This document shows, piece after piece, positions 63,256 through 64,000 of a stretch of DNA of 64,000 nt. A program made the translations under genes and the position numbers. The DNA comes from Marinoscillum sp. MHG1-6 (GTDB taxonomy: Bacteria; Bacteroidota; Bacteroidia; Cytophagales; Cyclobacteriaceae), in contig NZ_JAMZMI010000001.1 of the NCBI RefSeq assembly GCF_024714475.1, positions 682,001 to 746,000 on the forward strand, in the 5' to 3' direction. The stretch's first letter is position 1; each line of letters opens with the position of its first letter. Under the pieces are notes generated by a model that did not search any database, was not told the DNA's origin, and saw only the letters and a program-made list of their open reading frames with translations.

Positions 63256-64000
63256 ATGAAGCATTTGGCCCGATTTGACTTTATCGCCTTGGTCTTGTTG
63301 TTATTGCCATTATACTCATGCCTGGATACAGGTGTGGACAGTAAAGAAGTTGAAGGTGATTATCAGATTGCAATTCTCAATCCCGCTGAAAAACCGGATG
63401 AGCTTGCGATTGATAACTATCGGATCGTAGCTATTTCTCCTCTAAATACCGATACATGGCAGGTTATAGTAGATTATTCGGGAGGTTGTAAAGATCATTT
63501 ATTCCTTATTTGGTGGAGTGGAGAGGTTTCTACTGACGGATTAGCTGAGCTTTACCTGATTCATGATGGACAGGAGGACCAATGTGATGCTTTGGTGAGA
63601 GATACCATAGACATCCAATTGGATATGATTTTTTCAGAAAGTGCGACAGGAGCTCCGATCCCTTCCACGGTAATCAATTTATCTGAGCAACAAGAGATAG
63701 AAATAAATCCTGATATCTCTGACCTGGAGGCATTGGGTTGTTCAATTTCGGTTGAATTGGTTCCGATCCTATGCGGTACAGGGGTTTGGGAGGATGTCTG
63801 GATGATTCCCGTGGATACCACATCGATATTTTCTAAAGTCATTTTTCAACCGGTTAGATCAGAGGTCAACCGATCTTATAGTCTGACGGCGGCACAGGCT
63901 GAAGTTGACATACTTTACGGGTATGAGTTCCAAAAAATGGATAATGCGATTACCTGTGTGGTGACCTCGGAACGTGAGGTTGTACCTGTTTCAGTCAAAT
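63256..64000 (+). CDS. Exported lipoprotein-like protein, start only
   Basis: Open from the ATG at 63256 to the end of the window (248 codons, no stop). N-terminal signal with a lipobox (LLLLPLYSCLD, Cys at residue 22). The visible part is beta-rich with several Cys (GGCKDHLFLIW, EDQCDALV, LGCSISVEL, LCGTGVW), suggesting disulfide-stabilised domains in the envelope. No family recognised. Confidence 0.7.
   Translation, partial: MKHLARFDFIALVLLLLPLYSCLDTGVDSKEVEGDYQIAILNPAEKPDELAIDNYRIVAISPLNTDTWQVIVDYSGGCKDHLFLIWWSGEVSTDGLAELYLIHDGQEDQCDALVRDTIDIQLDMIFSESATGAPIPSTVINLSEQQEIEINPDISDLEALGCSISVELVPILCGTGVWEDVWMIPVDTTSIFSKVIFQPVRSEVNRSYSLTAAQAEVDILYGYEFQKMDNAITCVVTSEREVVPVSVK

Overview
The window is a chromosomal segment of a member of the Bacteroidota, most likely of the order Cytophagales. 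The evidence is: a gliding/type IX secretion gene (gldN) and an sprE/porW-type TPR gene; an ATP synthase operon without atpD and atpC; a long NusB; families common in this phylum (DUF4382, DUF1573, DUF4293, LTD proteins, PG_1098-type methyltransferase); and promoter-like sites of the Bacteroidota form TTG-N19-TAnnTTTG. Genus and species cannot be told from this sequence. No rRNA, canonical tRNA, insertion sequence, prophage or CRISPR array was seen. Most of the window is core genome with small accessory stretches.

Layout. 1-7252: end of gldN, facing a minus-strand run sprE/porW - PBP1A - uvrC. 7258-15563: a plus-strand run starting at a good promoter, with M23 peptidase, bactofilin, atpZ, an AtpI-like gene, atpB-E-F-H-A-G, then a divergent UbiA-like membrane protein and a SAM methyltransferase. 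15560-17736: PG_1098-like methyltransferase and asd (minus). 17814-21203: large secreted LTD-repeat protein. 21236-27007: duplicated-domain secreted protein, FAD dehydrogenase, two OsmC proteins, DUF4382 lipoprotein and AMP nucleosidase. 27110-34093: small unknown protein, patatin, TlpA thioredoxin, FAD/Fe-S dehydrogenase and a eukaryotic-type glycogen branching enzyme. 34337-41442: BASS transporter, acyltransferase, YwqK/MORN-like protein, aldose epimerase, a catalytically dead-looking HNH protein, HtpG and DUF4293. 41516-46785: TruA, ABC exporter half, unknown membrane protein, lactonase-type lipoprotein, and CydB. 46788-54448: CydA, unknown helical protein, YceI, a C2-sized unknown, a putative AbiC-like protein, Gfo/Idh/MocA oxidoreductase, truncated hemoglobin and a second ABC exporter half. 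54610-59709: leucine-type dehydrogenase, NusB, YtxH, DUF1573, YajC, YbbR and CoaE. 59695-64000: small unknown, WG-repeat protein, a repeat-rich intergenic zone with a possible small RNA, and the start of a lipoprotein gene.

How it fits together. The first 15 kb is envelope biogenesis and energy coupling: T9SS parts, peptidoglycan synthesis and hydrolysis, a bactofilin scaffold and the F0F1 machinery, several genes translationally coupled. The two ABC half-transporters at 42.3 and 54.4 kb carry complementary degenerate and catalytic nucleotide-binding sites, so they look like the split halves of one heterodimeric exporter. The points most worth a second look are this split pair, the HNH protein that has lost its catalytic histidine, a tRNA-like hairpin cluster with its own terminator at 62.75-62.85 kb, a dispersed ~160-bp repeat with three copies, the triple hairpins before the DUF4382 gene, and the UbiA-like/methyltransferase pair. 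No large new multi-gene system could be shown from the sequence.
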